The notes under the pieces were generated by a model. That model worked only from the letters and a program-made list of their open reading frames with translations, was not told the DNA's origin and did no database searches. Positions 50,481 through 64,000 of a stretch of DNA of 64,000 nucleotides are shown here, one piece after another; the first letter of the stretch is position 1; each line of letters opens with the position of its first letter. The stretch lies in NCBI GenBank assembly GCA_017163975.1, contig JAFFSR010000237.1:4898001-4962000 (forward strand). Reading direction: 5' to 3'. Position numbers and translations under genes: made by a program. This stretch comes from Anastatus disparis. Lineage: Eukaryota; Arthropoda; Insecta; Hymenoptera; Eupelmidae.

Positions 50481-53400
50481 AAAAATAAGCTTACTGATTT
50501 AATTTATCTTTATCAATGTTTATCAATATATTTAAAAAGCAATTCATTAATTAAATTTCATTAGTATATACATACACATAGAGGTAAAGGGTCTTCGCTA
50601 GTAAAGAAAAACAATAAGAGAAAAAATACAGGCGAAATATATATATTTTTTAAATTGTGCCATTTTATATTCATTAACGAAGCTTTTAATCGCTATTGGT
50701 TGAATATGCTTGTTTTATCAAAAGTTTTGTAACTACGCATTAATGTTAATATCTAGTTTATTGTAATAATGGAAGAAAGATTGGTGCTAAATAAAATGAT
50801 GATTAAATGTATTTAAAATGTGAATTCTAAGATTAATTATTCTATGTAAAATATTTGAAAATTTGGGACATTTATTACATAAAATAGGGAATTTATTTAT
50901 ATTTTTTCGTGAAATTTAATTGAACATAATCTTTATAATTAATATTTTTTCTGTAAATTAAAATTTTTGAAAATGCGGTTAAAAAGTTATTAAAAAAATG
51001 TCATGTGTCCAAAAATTAATGATGGACATTTTATTAGTCCAATAATTTCAATTAAAATTAATCCTTTTCAAATATAATATTTAATGATTTTTCATAATTT
51101 TTTAAGAAAAATTTTAAATAAAAATTAATTATAATTTCGAAATCTTCCACGATGAATTAATGTAAATTAGAAATACCAATAATTTTAACGATAGTAATAA
51201 TAGAAATACGTAAACTGTGTCGCATTCTCGTCGGAATTGTAAATAAACTGCTCCTAAATGTGTGATAATTAAAAAAGATTTTTACATGAATCAATGTAAA
51301 TCCGCATCAAAGTGTATAATTAAAATATATCTTTGAAAAAATCTGAAAAAAAGAGAAAAATCGTCACTTTGACGCTGATGACAAACATTCTTCCAACAGT
51401 AAGTTGAAAAAAAGGTATATAACTTATAAGAGATTTTTTTAAACTTAATCTTAAGTTATCAATAATTTTATTGCAAAGCGTATACAAAATCATTCTCTAA
51501 ACAATTATCAGACATCTTTTCTTTTTTAATCACATACGGTATCATCCAAAGTTAAAAAACAAAAAAAAAAGAAGAAAATATATAAGATACGAGCTTGCCA
51601 TAATGTAGTAAAAATAAAAGAAAAGAAGAAGTAAAAAAAAAGGAAGAGAGAAACTTAACCGCATATTGACTCAGAAACACACAAGGTGAAGTATTGTATA
51701 CGCGATTTTTCTCCACATATATAATGGTATATACATAATAAAAGGAAAAGTAAACAAGCTGCGATAACCTTATGCTTTTTACGTCGATTGTTATATATCT
51801 CTTTTACCGTATATACTCGCGAGATGAGCGCATTGTGTATTTTTACAGAAGAAAAAAGAGAAAAAAAAGTTAAAAAAAAAAAATTTAACAGTAAAAAAGA
51901 ATATTTTTTTTTTCATTTTGCTTAAAGGAGATACTTTATTTCCTTCGCGAATAAGCATTGTATGTCACTTTATATATATCGTGCGCGCAAAACTCTGTCT
52001 CTGTGAAATAGAAAGTTGAGGAGTTTAAAAAAAAAATAAATTTATGTAATACAAAAGAAGCAAAACATAAGTAGCTATGTAATATCTCGCAACGTAATGT
52101 AATTTAAAGGAACGCTAAATAGAAAAATTATATGTGTATATATCAATGTATACATCAAAGCGAATTATGGACGATCCATCCTGTATGAGACAATCTGTGC
52201 AACCAAAAAAAAAATTGAAGAAACTATATAGTAAATGAATATTAAAGAAAAAAAAAAGTTATATGTAATTCAGTATGATCGTTACAAATATGATGGTTAT
52301 ATATGCTATAGAAAAAAAAAATAGTATAAATATAATTATATACATATAAATACGATAAATATATGTCATAAAACGAGAAGAAAAAAAATTAAACTAAATG
52401 AGTATGAACGTCAAAGATAAAAATTAAAAAATATAAAATAAAAGAAGTTCGTTATGTCGTAATAAAAAATAAATGCTCGGTCTATATTCTGTAGATTTTC
52501 GAACCTGCGATTATTAATGAAATATATAGCGATGATCGGTATTTCGCAATAAATTCAATTAAATATTGTTAAAACATTTGTTTACTGTATACTGATGAAT
52601 AAATACTTTGTAAAATGCGCGTGTTAAAAAAATATATAGCAATTTTATGTGTTATTAATTTAATCATGCTGATCATTTTTCATGCCAAGCGAAGGCCTTT
52701 ATTTAAAAAAATATATAAATAAATGAATAAATAAATAATAAAAAGGAAAACTTTATTATATTGTTGTGTGGAGCGTATAATGATGAAAAAAAATAAATCG
52801 ATAAACCAGCAAGCAGTCAAAGTTTTTTTTTCGAATTCTTGAGTAATCTTTTCTTCTTTCTTTCGTGTTTTTTTTTATTGTACGCTTTCCGTAGATGGGT
52901 GGAACATTTTATTTGATACACGATTGATGAATTAAGATTGTCAGTTTGAGAATAGTGGCTTTTTGTAATTGGACTGTTAATTAATTCTCTTTGATGAATT
53001 GCGCGCGGAGCGTGTGATTAAAGATTTTTTTTTTACATGTGATAGCTTGGTGGAATTAAAAAAAAAAGATTAAATAAAATGTTAGAATTTGATTGAAAAG
53101 TTAGATAAATTTTTAATTAATTTAACAATTGAAAAAAATTTAATTTTAAAATGGATTAAAAATTTTTTAATTTTATTTCAATTACAACTTATCAAATTTT
53201 TAATCGAGCGCTAATAAATTTTGCGATCAAAAGGCGTGCTTTTATTATTAAATACGATTCTTCAATTTTATTTATTTCTACAATTTTAGTTGTTTCTTAA
53301 ATTATTAGTTTTTATGAATTTAAAATGATTCGAAATATTACTAATAAAAATTTTGACTGCGTTTATGCGAAAGACTTATATCAAGGTGGTTTCTGTATCA

Positions 53401-56376
53401 AATTCATTGGATTATATATTCCAGGTTGATGCAAATTTTGTCGTTGTATATGCGTGGATTGCAATATAAACAACTAAAGTCCAGAATCTATTTGTATGAG
53501 TTAAAAAAAAACAAAGCGATAGATAAACAAGAAAATCCAATAATTTACCTCTCTTTTTCCCTTGAAAGCTAAACGTTGCAACGGAAATACTGTACATCAT
53601 TGTAAATTTCAATGTTTTCTTCGTTTTATTATTATAAAGTTATTTTGTTGGATGATATTAAAAGATTTTATTAGGTTCGAACGATTCGAAATGCGAAACG
53701 TCGAAATAAAGAAATTTTCTTCGATATACCGCTTTTATTTATTTCTTATATACCTTTCATAATAAAACAAGCTTATTTCTTTTATTTCAGAATTTTTATC
53801 TTAAATCATAACATTCCTACTTTAGAGAAAAATCTACTTAAACTTTTTTATTTGTTTGATTTTGTTTCCAATTCATGTGCTTTTAAATTATTTTATTTTT
53901 TTAGTTTTATGAATTTTATTTCAAAATATAACAATACTATAATAAAAAGTTGAATTCCCAATTAATATTTTTTTTTATATTTATAACTGAGCAAAAACAA
54001 AAAGGATCCCATCAGATTTTGACACTTTAAAAAAAAAAAAGAATCTCAAATGTTGTTTGCCAACCGAAGCAAAATAATTTTTCACGTCATATATTTTTAT
54101 TTCACCGAATATACTTCAGTTTCGACCGAAAACTTTACCGTTCTTTTTTTTGCCGGGCTTTTTTCTATTGCAAGCGCGGCAAGCATTAAAACGCACGTCG
54201 CCGATCGTAAAATCTTGCACGCGTTGACGAAAAAATCGTTCGCCAAAGTCACATCGTAATTTTTTTTTTATTTATGTCTTTTATATTACGTGACAAATTT
54301 TCGTGAAAAAAAAATAGTGTGACGGTTTTGTGTTTGGTTGCAACTAAATAATCATCCATCGTATCATTTCAAATAGTTTTAATGATAAGCAAGCTATTAA
54401 ACCTTTGGAAAACTTTTTTTAAACTTATGGGAGCGGAAATTTTTAAGATACAATTTAAGATTCATAATCGGTGTGTAGGAATATTTATTCGTTTGTAAGA
54501 AAAAAGCTAAACTCGTAACTAAGAGTGATTTTAAAAGTTTTCACGTGCTTGAGAATGTAAATTTTATGTTAAACTTGCGAATACTATTTATATTTGAGCT
54601 AAAAAGTAAAATCTTTTAGAACTATAAATAATCATTTCTTGTATACATTATTCATCATTATAATTAAATGTTAAAATAAAGTAACTTTTCAACTCAAACA
54701 TTGTTATAAATTTTTCTTACGAACAATAACTTGGAACCAAATAAATAAAAAATGCAATTAATATTCTATAGTGGTTACATTAAGAAAGAATGAGAATATA
54801 GAATACTTCGAACCTTTTACGGAAGATCGAAAGGCTATCAATTAAAAGACGCAATCTCGGCACTTAGAATGCCAACATGTTAAAGCCACCATGAAAATCA
54901 ATCTTTTACGTGTCTTTTCAGTTACATAATTCCGTTTTTTTTTCATAGAAAAAAATCAAATTAATTTAACTTTTGTAATTTTTTCTTGTATTATTTTGAA
55001 GATATATAGAAAAAATATATTGTGGCTTTAGTTTAAAAAAAAAAAAAACTAGTATACTGGAAATTTTTGCAGATTTTATTTTTTAATAATATTTCAATAG
55101 AGGATTATATTCGATGTAAAAAAACGTTTGATATTTAAATAAATGATAATCTATTTCGATCCAAGTGAAATAATGTCTGCGAAGATTCAAAAATATTTTT
55201 TAAAATAATCAACTTTTTAAACTGGTTTATACTATATAAATATAATTCTTAAAACTGAAATTATTTTAAATTTATTCATGGAAGGATTAACTTGTGAAAA
55301 TTATTGACAGTTTTAATAATTGAGAAAAAAATGATGCAATACTAAACAACAATCTTTTATGTTTAGATTATTTTTGCAATAATTGGACAAATTTTTAAAC
55401 TTAATAATTACTATTTATTCATTTTTTTATTTTCATGACGTCGTAAACAATACCCAATAAAAGATTTGCCAAAAGTTTAACTTAAATAACAAAAAACGGC
55501 TGAATTGTAAGTCAAATAATTTATTTATTTAAAAAATAATGATCCTTATTAGGTTTTATAAACAAAAGAAAAGAACAATATTATTTCATTCTAATTTACA
55601 ATAAATAATATTTAAACGGGCTTGCTCCAATTACAGTTACTTTTTTATATTATCTATTTACTTTACCAACTTTCTTTTTTTATAGAAGGAAGCATTTGAC
55701 CTATTTTGAACTATCTCCCTAATCACGCAAACTCAGCAGAAAATGACGAGGGTTAAAGATACAATAAGTCCTTTAAACGTTAAACCAACCATAAACTTAA
55801 GCTACTAAAACTTTCTCTAAAATAAGCATTAGAATTTAATCTCAAAATTATAAACTATTATTTATTAAAGTTTCAAAATTTAAATGTCGATGAACAAATC
55901 AACTTGTACAGGTATACACATGTATATACACATATATCTTTACCCTCCAGCACATATTCAATCGGCAATCTTAACATTCTCGAGGTAATGGCGTGAAGAG
56001 GATATCTATATATACACACACAAGAGTGTAAGGAAACGGGCCAAGGATATAGACATATAAGCCAGCTAATGGGGGGATGGCTACTACTACTGTGCTATCC
56101 TTATACCTATTGCTATATAACCCTTAGTGGCCTTAGAGTATAGTCAATGCAACCAAGTGCTATAGAAACGGACACTGAAGGGACTTGAGAGTACGTTAGT
56201 GTAAAGGGTTACTCTTCAACTATAGAGGAAAGTACTTTTAAATTTATATATAAGGCTATGCTGCTTCTTGGTTATTTACTATTTTTTAAATTATTAATAT
56301 AACACTTTTGGCGTTTTATAAAAAAAATAAGAAAAAAATATATGTTCACAATAAACAAATTGGATCGACAGATCTT
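50481..56376. other. AT-rich intergenic sequence
   Basis: No gene is recognised. About 54090-54260 is less AT-rich and CpG-containing and carries open frames on both strands without a recognisable family. About 55900-56240 is a GC-richer island of unique sequence. Confidence 0.45.
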
Positions 56377-56587
56377 TTTTTCATTTTTTTAAATTTTATT
56401 TAACGTCGCTGTATTTATGCTATTTATTACGATGCTAATTAACGACGGAGGTTTCTCAGTGTGTTTGTGAACAAAGCACATGTAACTTACAGTGGTGCCT
56501 GTATAAATTGGCCGAGAGCGGTATTCGAACTCGGGACCTCGAGATTACGAGGCTATCGTTCTACCGAGTGAGCCACTGAAGACCTAT
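56377..56587 (-). mobile_element. tRNA-derived SINE, copy D
   Basis: On the minus strand it begins AGGTCTTCAGTGGCTCACTC, identical to copy A. The B box GTTCGAATACC is followed by ACCACTGTAAGTTACATGTG, GTTCACAAACACAC, CCGTCGTTAATTAGCATCG and ATAGCATAAATACAGCGACG, then TTAAATAAAATTTAAAAAAATG as an A-rich tail. With copy A it defines the main subfamily. A minus-strand open frame at 56553-56735 merely starts inside it. Confidence 0.87.
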
Positions 56588-58814
56588 GAGACAAAATTGA
56601 TAAATTACACTTTTTGAAAAAATGAATTTTAGTCCACATTTTGTGAGGTTTGAGATGTTTCTTTCTTAAATAAATGGTAAAATAATTCAATTCAAGGTAA
56701 AAAATCGTTAATTGAAATTTAATTTCTTTGTTCAATTTACCTGTAACTTTGAATTAAAAATAAAAAAATATCATTAATCTAATTTTTTCTATCAACGACA
56801 GAATTTAATTCCTTAAATATTCAAAATTTTTATCAATTTGGTATTTTTTTTACGAGACGGATAGACTATTTGCGTATTTAAAAATTTTTTTAAATAAACT
56901 TTGATCATATTTCATAATATTTCTTAAGCATCTAATCTTCAGTAAGTCTAATGTAACAAACTTGTATCAAAATATTGTGTTCATGATATACGATGCTTTT
57001 GCGTTTTACGTTAACTTCACTCGAGATGATAGTTTCGAAAAGATAGTTCCTTATAGCCGTAAACTTACTTATAATATAATTACAACTTGAATTACGAATT
57101 TATAACGTAAGCATAGCGTTTCACATGCTCGAAATCAAAATTTTCAAAAATGATACGCTGTAATTTAATAATAAAGCAACATTTTGTTTTAATTAACAAT
57201 TTATCATGTAAATATGCGAAATTTATTATGATAGAGTAAAATTACACTTTGAAGTAGTAGCTTAATTAATATAATTAGTTACAACTTTCTTAAGTGTAAT
57301 ATAAATATTTCATGTTTAATTTACATAGCTATAATAAAGTATGTATCTTTGTACATATAAACTTATGCATTATATTCTCATTTAAATAACTTTTAAATAA
57401 CTTTTGCTTTGAAAAATAAACAAAAGATAATTTGCAAAACTTTACAGATAGATTTGAAAAAAATTCCATTCATTTTATTTAGATCCACATATTTCTCTTT
57501 GAATGCGTCAAAACCATATTTCACTAGTATCCAAAATTCAACTGTATATTCTTCCGGTTATAATTAATTTTGTAGAACATATGTATATTTCTATTCTCCG
57601 GAAACAAAAAGCAAATATGAATGATATTTTGTTTGTTGAACGTATTTTTTTTTACAACTTAACTTATCAAACTTTTGACAATTTAAATAAATAGTTTATT
57701 TTGAAATATAAACACAAAATTTTCATGTGACGTTTAGAAACTTATTTGCAAACGTTTAGATTGGTATGTAAAATAAATGCAAAATTTACCTCTGTAACAT
57801 AAATTATAAAAACATTACACAAACACAGGAAATCTCAGTTGACGTTTCTAATATTTACAGTAAAAAAAAATTCGTCTGTACATTATTTATAACAAATTTA
57901 CGTAATATAACGCAGATTATTTCTTTACTATTTTTTAAAAAATTTTTAATCTTGTTAAATTAAAAATAGTTTTTAGTTTCATTTTAGTTTATTTCATTAT
58001 TTTATTTTTGAACGACAAATATACTTGTAATAAACTTAGAAATAGTTTTTATATAATAATTGCATATATTAACTTTTTGGTGTAGAATTTTATAAAATAT
58101 ATGTTTACACTATTTGTATTATTAGTCGAAAATTTGTAAAAGTATTTTTATTTATAATTACAATATCTCAATTTCCTTTAATATAAAAATTAAAAAAACA
58201 TTTTGGATTAGACGGTGAAAGTTTCGTTTTGTGAATGTATGCTGATAAAACTATTATTTCTATTTTTTGTTTGTAAAGACTATCGTCCCTGAATTACTTT
58301 TCAATAGTGGAAGCAAAAACTTATTTTATTCGTTGCTATTTGTGAGTGATAGTTTTGGCTGGCACATAAATTAATAATAATATTTATTAATAATTTTAAT
58401 AATTATTAATAGTTTTTGCCGTGCACAGTGAAAGTGATAGTCTTCGTCACGTTTTTGAGACTGATAGTATTCGTAGGCACCGTTGATATATGTAACCCTA
58501 TCATTCTTTAGTAATCCTAAACCCACAATCCTATCTTTCGTAGTATCCTTTTTCACCTTCCAATTTATTATTAAGGATGTTCAGTAGCCAAAAGTTTTGC
58601 TTGTTCAACTCCAGAAAAAGCCTTTTTCACGTACACATTAATATCGCGTAACTTTTTGATAGGCTTGTGCATGCATTAACTATGTTCTCATTTCAAATGG
58701 TCACATGATACTTGTCCACGTTTTACGCATGTTGCACATGTCTATCAGGTTTTTATTTAAATTTTTTCTAGAAATTTTAATCCATTTTTCTATCTAAAAT
58801 CTAACTACTTTAAT
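56588..58814. other. AT-rich intergenic sequence, nothing recognised
   Basis: There are only short open frames. A minus-strand frame at 58371-58556 has a protein-like middle but ends in an Ile/Lys/Tyr run from an AT repeat, and I do not recognise it. Confidence 0.45.
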
Positions 58815-59010
58815 TTAACTTTTTTTATTTCTTGATAATTGTTGTGATTGTAGTTGTTTTTGTTCCGATTTCTGAGCTTTTCGTTCTTTACTTTGCCTTA
58901 TTTTTTTCTCTATTTTTTCAAAACCTTTTCGATTTCTCGCATCAAGAACCCTTTTCTCTCGTCTTTGTTTTCTACCAGACGAAGTATTTTTTTTGCGTAG
59001 CCGTCTAGCA
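58815..59010 (-). CDS. Possible terminal exon, Lys/Arg-rich tail, unidentified
   Basis: A minus-strand frame ends with TAA at 58815-58817. It is preceded at 59011-59020 by TTTTCTGCAG, a good splice acceptor. From there the peptide is highly charged: ARRLRKKNTSS, then GRKQRREKRVLDARNRKG, a helical run EKIEKKIRQSKERKAQKSEQ and a Gln-rich end. Codons such as CGA, CAG, TCG and GCG are less AT-driven than chance frames here. It would be the basic, possibly coiled-coil C-terminus of an unknown protein. No partner exon was found upstream on the minus strand within the window, and an intact ATG at 59031-59033 offers an unspliced alternative of 72 codons. Chance remains likely. Confidence 0.2.
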
Positions 59011-59620
59011 CTGCAGAAAACTGTATCATTCACGTACTAACTTAATTATATAATTATATATTTTGCAATAAAAATTTAGAACGTTACAATTAAATAATCT
59101 AATAAAAATCAACACCTATACACGAAAACTTTTATTTGCAACGTCAACAGTTATTAAGAAATAAATAATATACCATATGACTAATTACCTGCATACGAAA
59201 TTGCATCATAGAATAATAGATGATCATTTCACGAGTTAATTATTATAACGTCAACCTGTCACTCTGCATATATTCAAAAACTCAACAACAATATTCTATT
59301 AAAAAGTCATTTAGTCCCATTTTCTTTTCTGTCTTTTACATATGAATGAGAAAAATAATTTAGGTCGCCAGACGTCTTGAATTGAATTAATATTTTAAAC
59401 TATCAGTGTTATACGGTTTATTAATAAACCTTATACACGTAAAAAATGAAAAAATAATGACAGATCACTGGGAAAATTTACTGTAATAAATTGGTGTGAA
59501 TTATAATTTTTTTTATTAAGGACGTTTGCTAATTTTTATATTTTTATTATAAATTATTAATTTTCAAGTAAAATTTGATTTATTATCAGTACATATTAAC
59601 TTTTAATATGTATCATTTTA

Positions 59621-60260
59621 TCAAAGAGAGATCAATCTAATCTCTCTGATGAGCTTACTAGATATTACCGACATGAAACGCATTTCATAATGTATTTCAT
59701 AACAAGTGTGGAAAGGCTTTATTGAAGATATAATAAGCTTATATTCCGAGCCAAAGACAAGGACTGTAACAGATTTGGTAAAAAAGCTTTTATGTAGGAG
59801 TTTCAAACTGTATTTTGTACCACAAGAGCCAAATAATTATATTAAAGTTATGATCTTAAATTTAGTGTGATTTAGAAAAAAAAATTTTTTGATTTAGATT
59901 AAGATTTGAAATTAGATTTAGTGATCTGTTTTTTATATAAATTAGTTTCTTTATATTATTTTTAATATTCTATTTTGTACATTGTGCAAAAGACATATAG
60001 ACTATTATTGTAAGCACTACCCTTAGGCTATTATTCCATAGGTTATTACACTATGAACGAGAAAATGATACATCAACATTGTAGTTTCAGTTTGCATAAT
60101 CTTAGAAAATTTAGAGAAGATAAACAAAAAGTATTTTATTCTTTTTTTAACACTTTCAATGTGTCCATTCCATTTTATGTTAAAATAAAAAATTATACCT
60201 AAAAACTTTTATGCATGGAATATAATTTCTTCATTTTTGGTCATTTTTAAGGAGTAGATA
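59621..60260 (-). pseudogene. Decayed LINE (CR1/Jockey-like) reverse-transcriptase 3' fragment
   Basis: Read on the minus strand from about 60260, frames with stops and shifts give KFLGIIFYFNIKWNGHIESV (the LGI..D..L.W..HI motif after the palm domain). Further on come KIMQTETTMLMYHFLVHSV, ITYGIIA (the Y.I..WG motif, Trp lost) and QNRILKII. This order is the thumb/C-terminal part of non-LTR retrotransposon reverse transcriptases of the Jockey/CR1 group. Several in-frame stops (around 59990-60020) and frame changes show it is dead. The 59621-59806 frame, with YEIHYEMRFM, may be the C-terminal end. No RT catalytic core or endonuclease is visible, consistent with 5' truncation. Confidence 0.6.
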
Positions 60261-60539
60261 GATCAAACGTTTATTTTAAGTTTGAGAGATATTTACTGAC
60301 TAAAAATATATGAAGAATAATTTCAATGAGTCGAAATTCAAAAGTGCAAGCGAATATAGATTCGACAAGGAAATTAAATATTAAGTCTTATATTTATCAA
60401 TTTTACTATGGAACTAAGAAAAAAAGAAAATAAAAATTCTATTAGTGATTCCTAATATTAATTTATAAAACTAAATTAATTGTTCGTCTTTTTAGGACTA
60501 ATAAATATCTTCCGATTTCAAAGTAAATATTCGTTGTTT

Positions 60540-60596
60540 TCAATATAAATATAAATATATATGTGTGTGCCTGTGTATGTGCACGCGCGCGCTATT
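60540..60596. repeat. Short TA/TG/CG alternating purine-pyrimidine tract
   Basis: ATATAAATATATATGTGTGTG, then CCTGTGTATGTGCACGCGCGCGC. This simple-sequence run of alternating purine and pyrimidine could adopt Z-DNA, but no function is implied. Confidence 0.75.
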
Positions 60597-63500
60597 TATT
60601 GAGGATTCCGTTTGCTTTCAATTAGCAAAATATTTACAAAACTTTGAATGGTAACGAGTAGAAAGATTTGCGTGAGCAAAACTATGATATTCGTAAAAAA
60701 AACAAACAAGCGGATGTTCTTTCTTTATTCATTCATGCGAGAGTATGGATAGGAGAAAGCTATAGCAAAAATGAATGAAAAGTTTTTTTTGGTCTCGGAT
60801 ATTTTCGTTGTTATAAAAAGAAAAGCTTTCAATCTCTGTACTCTGAGCTTAAAGTATGATGGATTATTTAAATATACTTTTTGTTAAGTTTAAGCTAAGC
60901 AAAATATTTTACTCCAAAAGATCTGTTTAAATATACTGAGACTCATCAGTATTTATGTATTAGAAAAAATGTTAATATTTTACATAAGATATTGAATAAT
61001 ATGTAGATAAATTCAGATATGAAAATAAAAGTTCTTGCATTGCATAATAAAAAGAAACACATATTTTTTTATAAAATAAATTGATAAATTTGAAATACTA
61101 AAAGAATTAAAAATAAGGTAAATAATATGTCATCTCATCAGTTTTAATAAACGAGGAATGAGAAGGAACATTACAATTTAGGTAATGAAACAGATTATCT
61201 AAATGTATTTGAAGTTCTTTCTATTTAATATCCTCATAAGATTTTGAAATGCAAAAGTAAAGTTGATCTACAAAAAGTCAAATATACGTTAAAAAGTTAA
61301 CGTTCACTTAGTATGCGCCTATTCAATATTGACTTTTGTCGTTATCAACTTAAAACTCTTTGTCTCCGAGCTTATTGAAAAAAAAGAGAAAAGAAAAAAT
61401 ATTCCTTCGTATGTAGAAGAAAAATTGTGAATTTTATTTTATCAATTTATCATGAAAAAAAAAAAAATATTGAACAAAGTATAAACATACATCTTTTATT
61501 TTTTTCTTCAAAACGTATATTGAACTTTTCACGTGTGACAGAAAAGAGATCAAAAGAAAATATTTGAAAAATTGCGAACGAGTTTGTCAAGATAAAAAGT
61601 ATATATGTATACTTTATAAAAAGTATTGTATAAGACGATACTGAATTATGTATCGATTTATGTTATTGTTACCAAAGAGTCAATGTTAAAATCAATCGAT
61701 TCCCAAATTCTTAAATATTTACTCAGAAATATATTAACATTACATTACTAAAGTATTTTTAATCTTTTAAATCATAAATTAAAAAAATAACAATTTTAAA
61801 AATGATAAATTTTTTTGGTCTCCTAATTAATTCAAGATAATGATGTGATATATGATTACATGATCATATTGCATTACATGTATAGGAACTTGACTAACAT
61901 ATGAGTAAAGATAATGCGGGTGTTTGTTATTAGACAAAAGCTTAGGATATAACATAATGTTGTAATTTTCATCTGCACAACTTGCCGTGTTAAAGAATTT
62001 AATATCTTAATTTACTTATTTACACAAAAATTATATATTGCTTACATTAAATCTATTTTTTAATAATTTAAAAAACTCGAATTAAAATCTTACAGACTAT
62101 AAATATAACAAAATATGATAGGAAATTTTACATCACCTCACATAATACGAATACTTTTTAAGAAATTAATTCGATAAAAATAATAATAAACAAGAGATAA
62201 ATTAAATTTTAAAAAATGAAAATCTTGACGAGTATTTAACAAATTATAAATAGAAATATTAATGTTGCAATGTCGGGAGGTCACTTAAATTTTTTTTATT
62301 ATCACCACATGCAAATATTGTATCCATTATAAAAGATATTTACAGAATTCACTTAGCTTTTTAATAACGTACTTTTAATTTTGTAATTAAATTTCATTTA
62401 ATTTATCAAAAGACGTTATTAAATTTTTAATTAATGCTATTTTTATATATATGCACACAATAATAATTAAATATTCTCGTTAGCGAAACTTTAAAAACCT
62501 CTTTATCAAAAGTTATTACCTTTTTAAAAACTTATAAAAATTTAATGTTCAATTATTTTTTAAATAAAATATTTTACAAATTTCATAATTATTCAAATTA
62601 GTAAAGATTAAAGGCACGCACTTTAAATTAAATTAGACGTAAAATCGAAAACAATGCAGCATTTCAAAGTTTATGACATTGAATCAAGGTCTTTTTAAAT
62701 TTTTGTAAGATATTATCTTTAAAAATTTTCAATGAATTTTAAATATATAAAAAAGTAAAAGCAATTAATTTTTTCAACATTATGAATTGAAATTATGTAT
62801 TTAAAATTAAAACGCAATAGTTTAACCAGACTTGAAATGTTGTTAAGTACAACAAATATTGGTTTGTACTCGTCATTATGGCTTTATTATCATATAAAAA
62901 TAAAATGAAAAATTTTAACAAGTGTTATTAACACATTTTCATCTGTTAATTGTCGAGGTAATGGTGTACAAACATCAAATTTTTTTTCTCTTCATTATGT
63001 TATAAAATCAAAACAAAAGATTTTCTTATTTCTTTTTTACTTTTTACTTGAATATCGCGATAATCTATATGAATTTATTTGAAGACTTAAGTAGGATAGA
63101 ATATTTAAAAAATTAAAAAAGTATATATGGGCTTCGTGATTTCCTCATATTTCACTTCGATGAGTTGAGGGTTAAAATTAACTTGTTACAAACTTAATAA
63201 ACTTTCTAATGTATTTCGAAAATACTAAATTTAGAATCTTTGTATAATCGATGGAACTAAATTGATTGAAAAGTTTCTTCTAAGACATTAAAATATCAAT
63301 TTTCATTAAACGTAAAATAATATTAAGCATAAAATAATATTAATAAGTAAGTTTACATTAAACATAAATCTAAAATAATATTTTTAAATTTCAATAACAC
63401 GACAAGCATCAAGCCTCCTGAAACTAATTTGGATATTTTTAATTTTACGAATACATGCGGGTACCATACTAAACAGCACACGCGGTTCATATACGTGTCT

Positions 63501-64000
63501 TCCATGTCCTATTGCGGTATGCAGATAAAGCAAAATTAAAATGATTAAAAACTGGTTCTATTTAACGAACTAAAATAAAAGTAACTGAAATTGAATATAT
63601 AATAAAAAGAAAATTTAATCTTTTGTTCACTGCAAAAGTTCATTATTAGGTAAAAAAAATTTTTTTATTGCACGATAAAAAATCTTAATATCATCTGTAA
63701 CGACAAATTGATTTATAATCGGAACATAATAAAAAAACTTGAAACTGTTATCCTGAAGTTTGATAAATTTCGATATGGTTGTACAAGGATTAAATTGAAA
63801 AGCCATTTAATTCTTGGGATAGCCATTGAAAGGTCCTTTGATTTCATTGTTCTTTGATATATATCTGTTGAGTACATAAAAAATAAAAAAATTTGAATAT
63901 TTTGATACAAATATGCTTATGTTTTGTTGAAAAATCTATATGAATATGGCTAAAAAGTTGGTAACAATACATCTAATATTACCAAGAAATTTAATTATAA
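60597..64000. other. AT-rich intergenic sequence, nothing recognised
   Basis: Unique-looking AT-rich DNA with only short open frames such as 63713-63910 on the minus strand. No exon, repeat family or RNA gene was recognised. Confidence 0.5.

Noticed and set aside
1..64000. CRISPR arrays, operons, viral gene clusters or other prokaryote-type systems
   Set aside because: No regularly spaced direct repeats, no dense same-strand genes, and clear spliced-gene structure.

Overview
The window is animal, almost certainly insect, nuclear DNA. It is strongly AT-rich, has canonical GT-AG splice sites, and carries one split gene with a very long intron, tRNA-derived SINEs, MITE-like foldback elements and a decayed LINE. 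Nothing is bacterial: there are no operons, no dense ORFs and no CRISPR array. The receptor protein is of insect type. Hymenoptera is a guess from composition and repeat style, not a demonstrated assignment.

The only gene I can name is a serotonin receptor of the 5-HT7 class on the + strand. Two coding exons are visible. Exon 70-273 holds the cytoplasmic end of TM5 and the start of intracellular loop 3. Exon 46094-46831 holds the rest of loop 3, TM6, TM7, helix 8, the C-tail and the stop codon. Both have good splice signals and are phase 0. Unless a small exon is missed between them, they are separated by one intron of about 45.8 kb that fills most of the window. The 5' part of the gene (N-terminus, TM1 to most of TM5) lies upstream of the window.

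The intron is mostly unique AT-rich sequence with islands of repeats: a palindromic element, a relative of it and a 60-bp tandem repeat (1.56-2.46 kb); a possible LTR-element primer-binding site (11.73 kb); two copies of a small TA-flanked MITE (12.5 and 17.4 kb) and a diverged relative (27.1 kb); a (TA)n tract (18.4 kb); a possible decayed coding fragment (33.6-33.8 kb); an A/C-rich degenerate array (36.3-36.9 kb); a foldback of about 470 bp (39.3-39.8 kb); and SINE copies at 23.1 and 45.2 kb.

Downstream of the receptor stop there is an AT-rich probable 3' UTR, then intergenic DNA with two more SINE copies (50.3 and 56.4 kb), a lysine/arginine-rich minus-strand open frame with an upstream acceptor-like site (58.8-59.0 kb), and a CR1/Jockey-like LINE reverse-transcriptase remnant on the minus strand (59.6-60.3 kb).

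Most short open frames in the window look like chance. I found no defence system, gene cluster or other multi-gene system. The most distinctive items are the giant loop-3 intron, the four-copy SINE family with a conserved terminal stem, and the long foldback.
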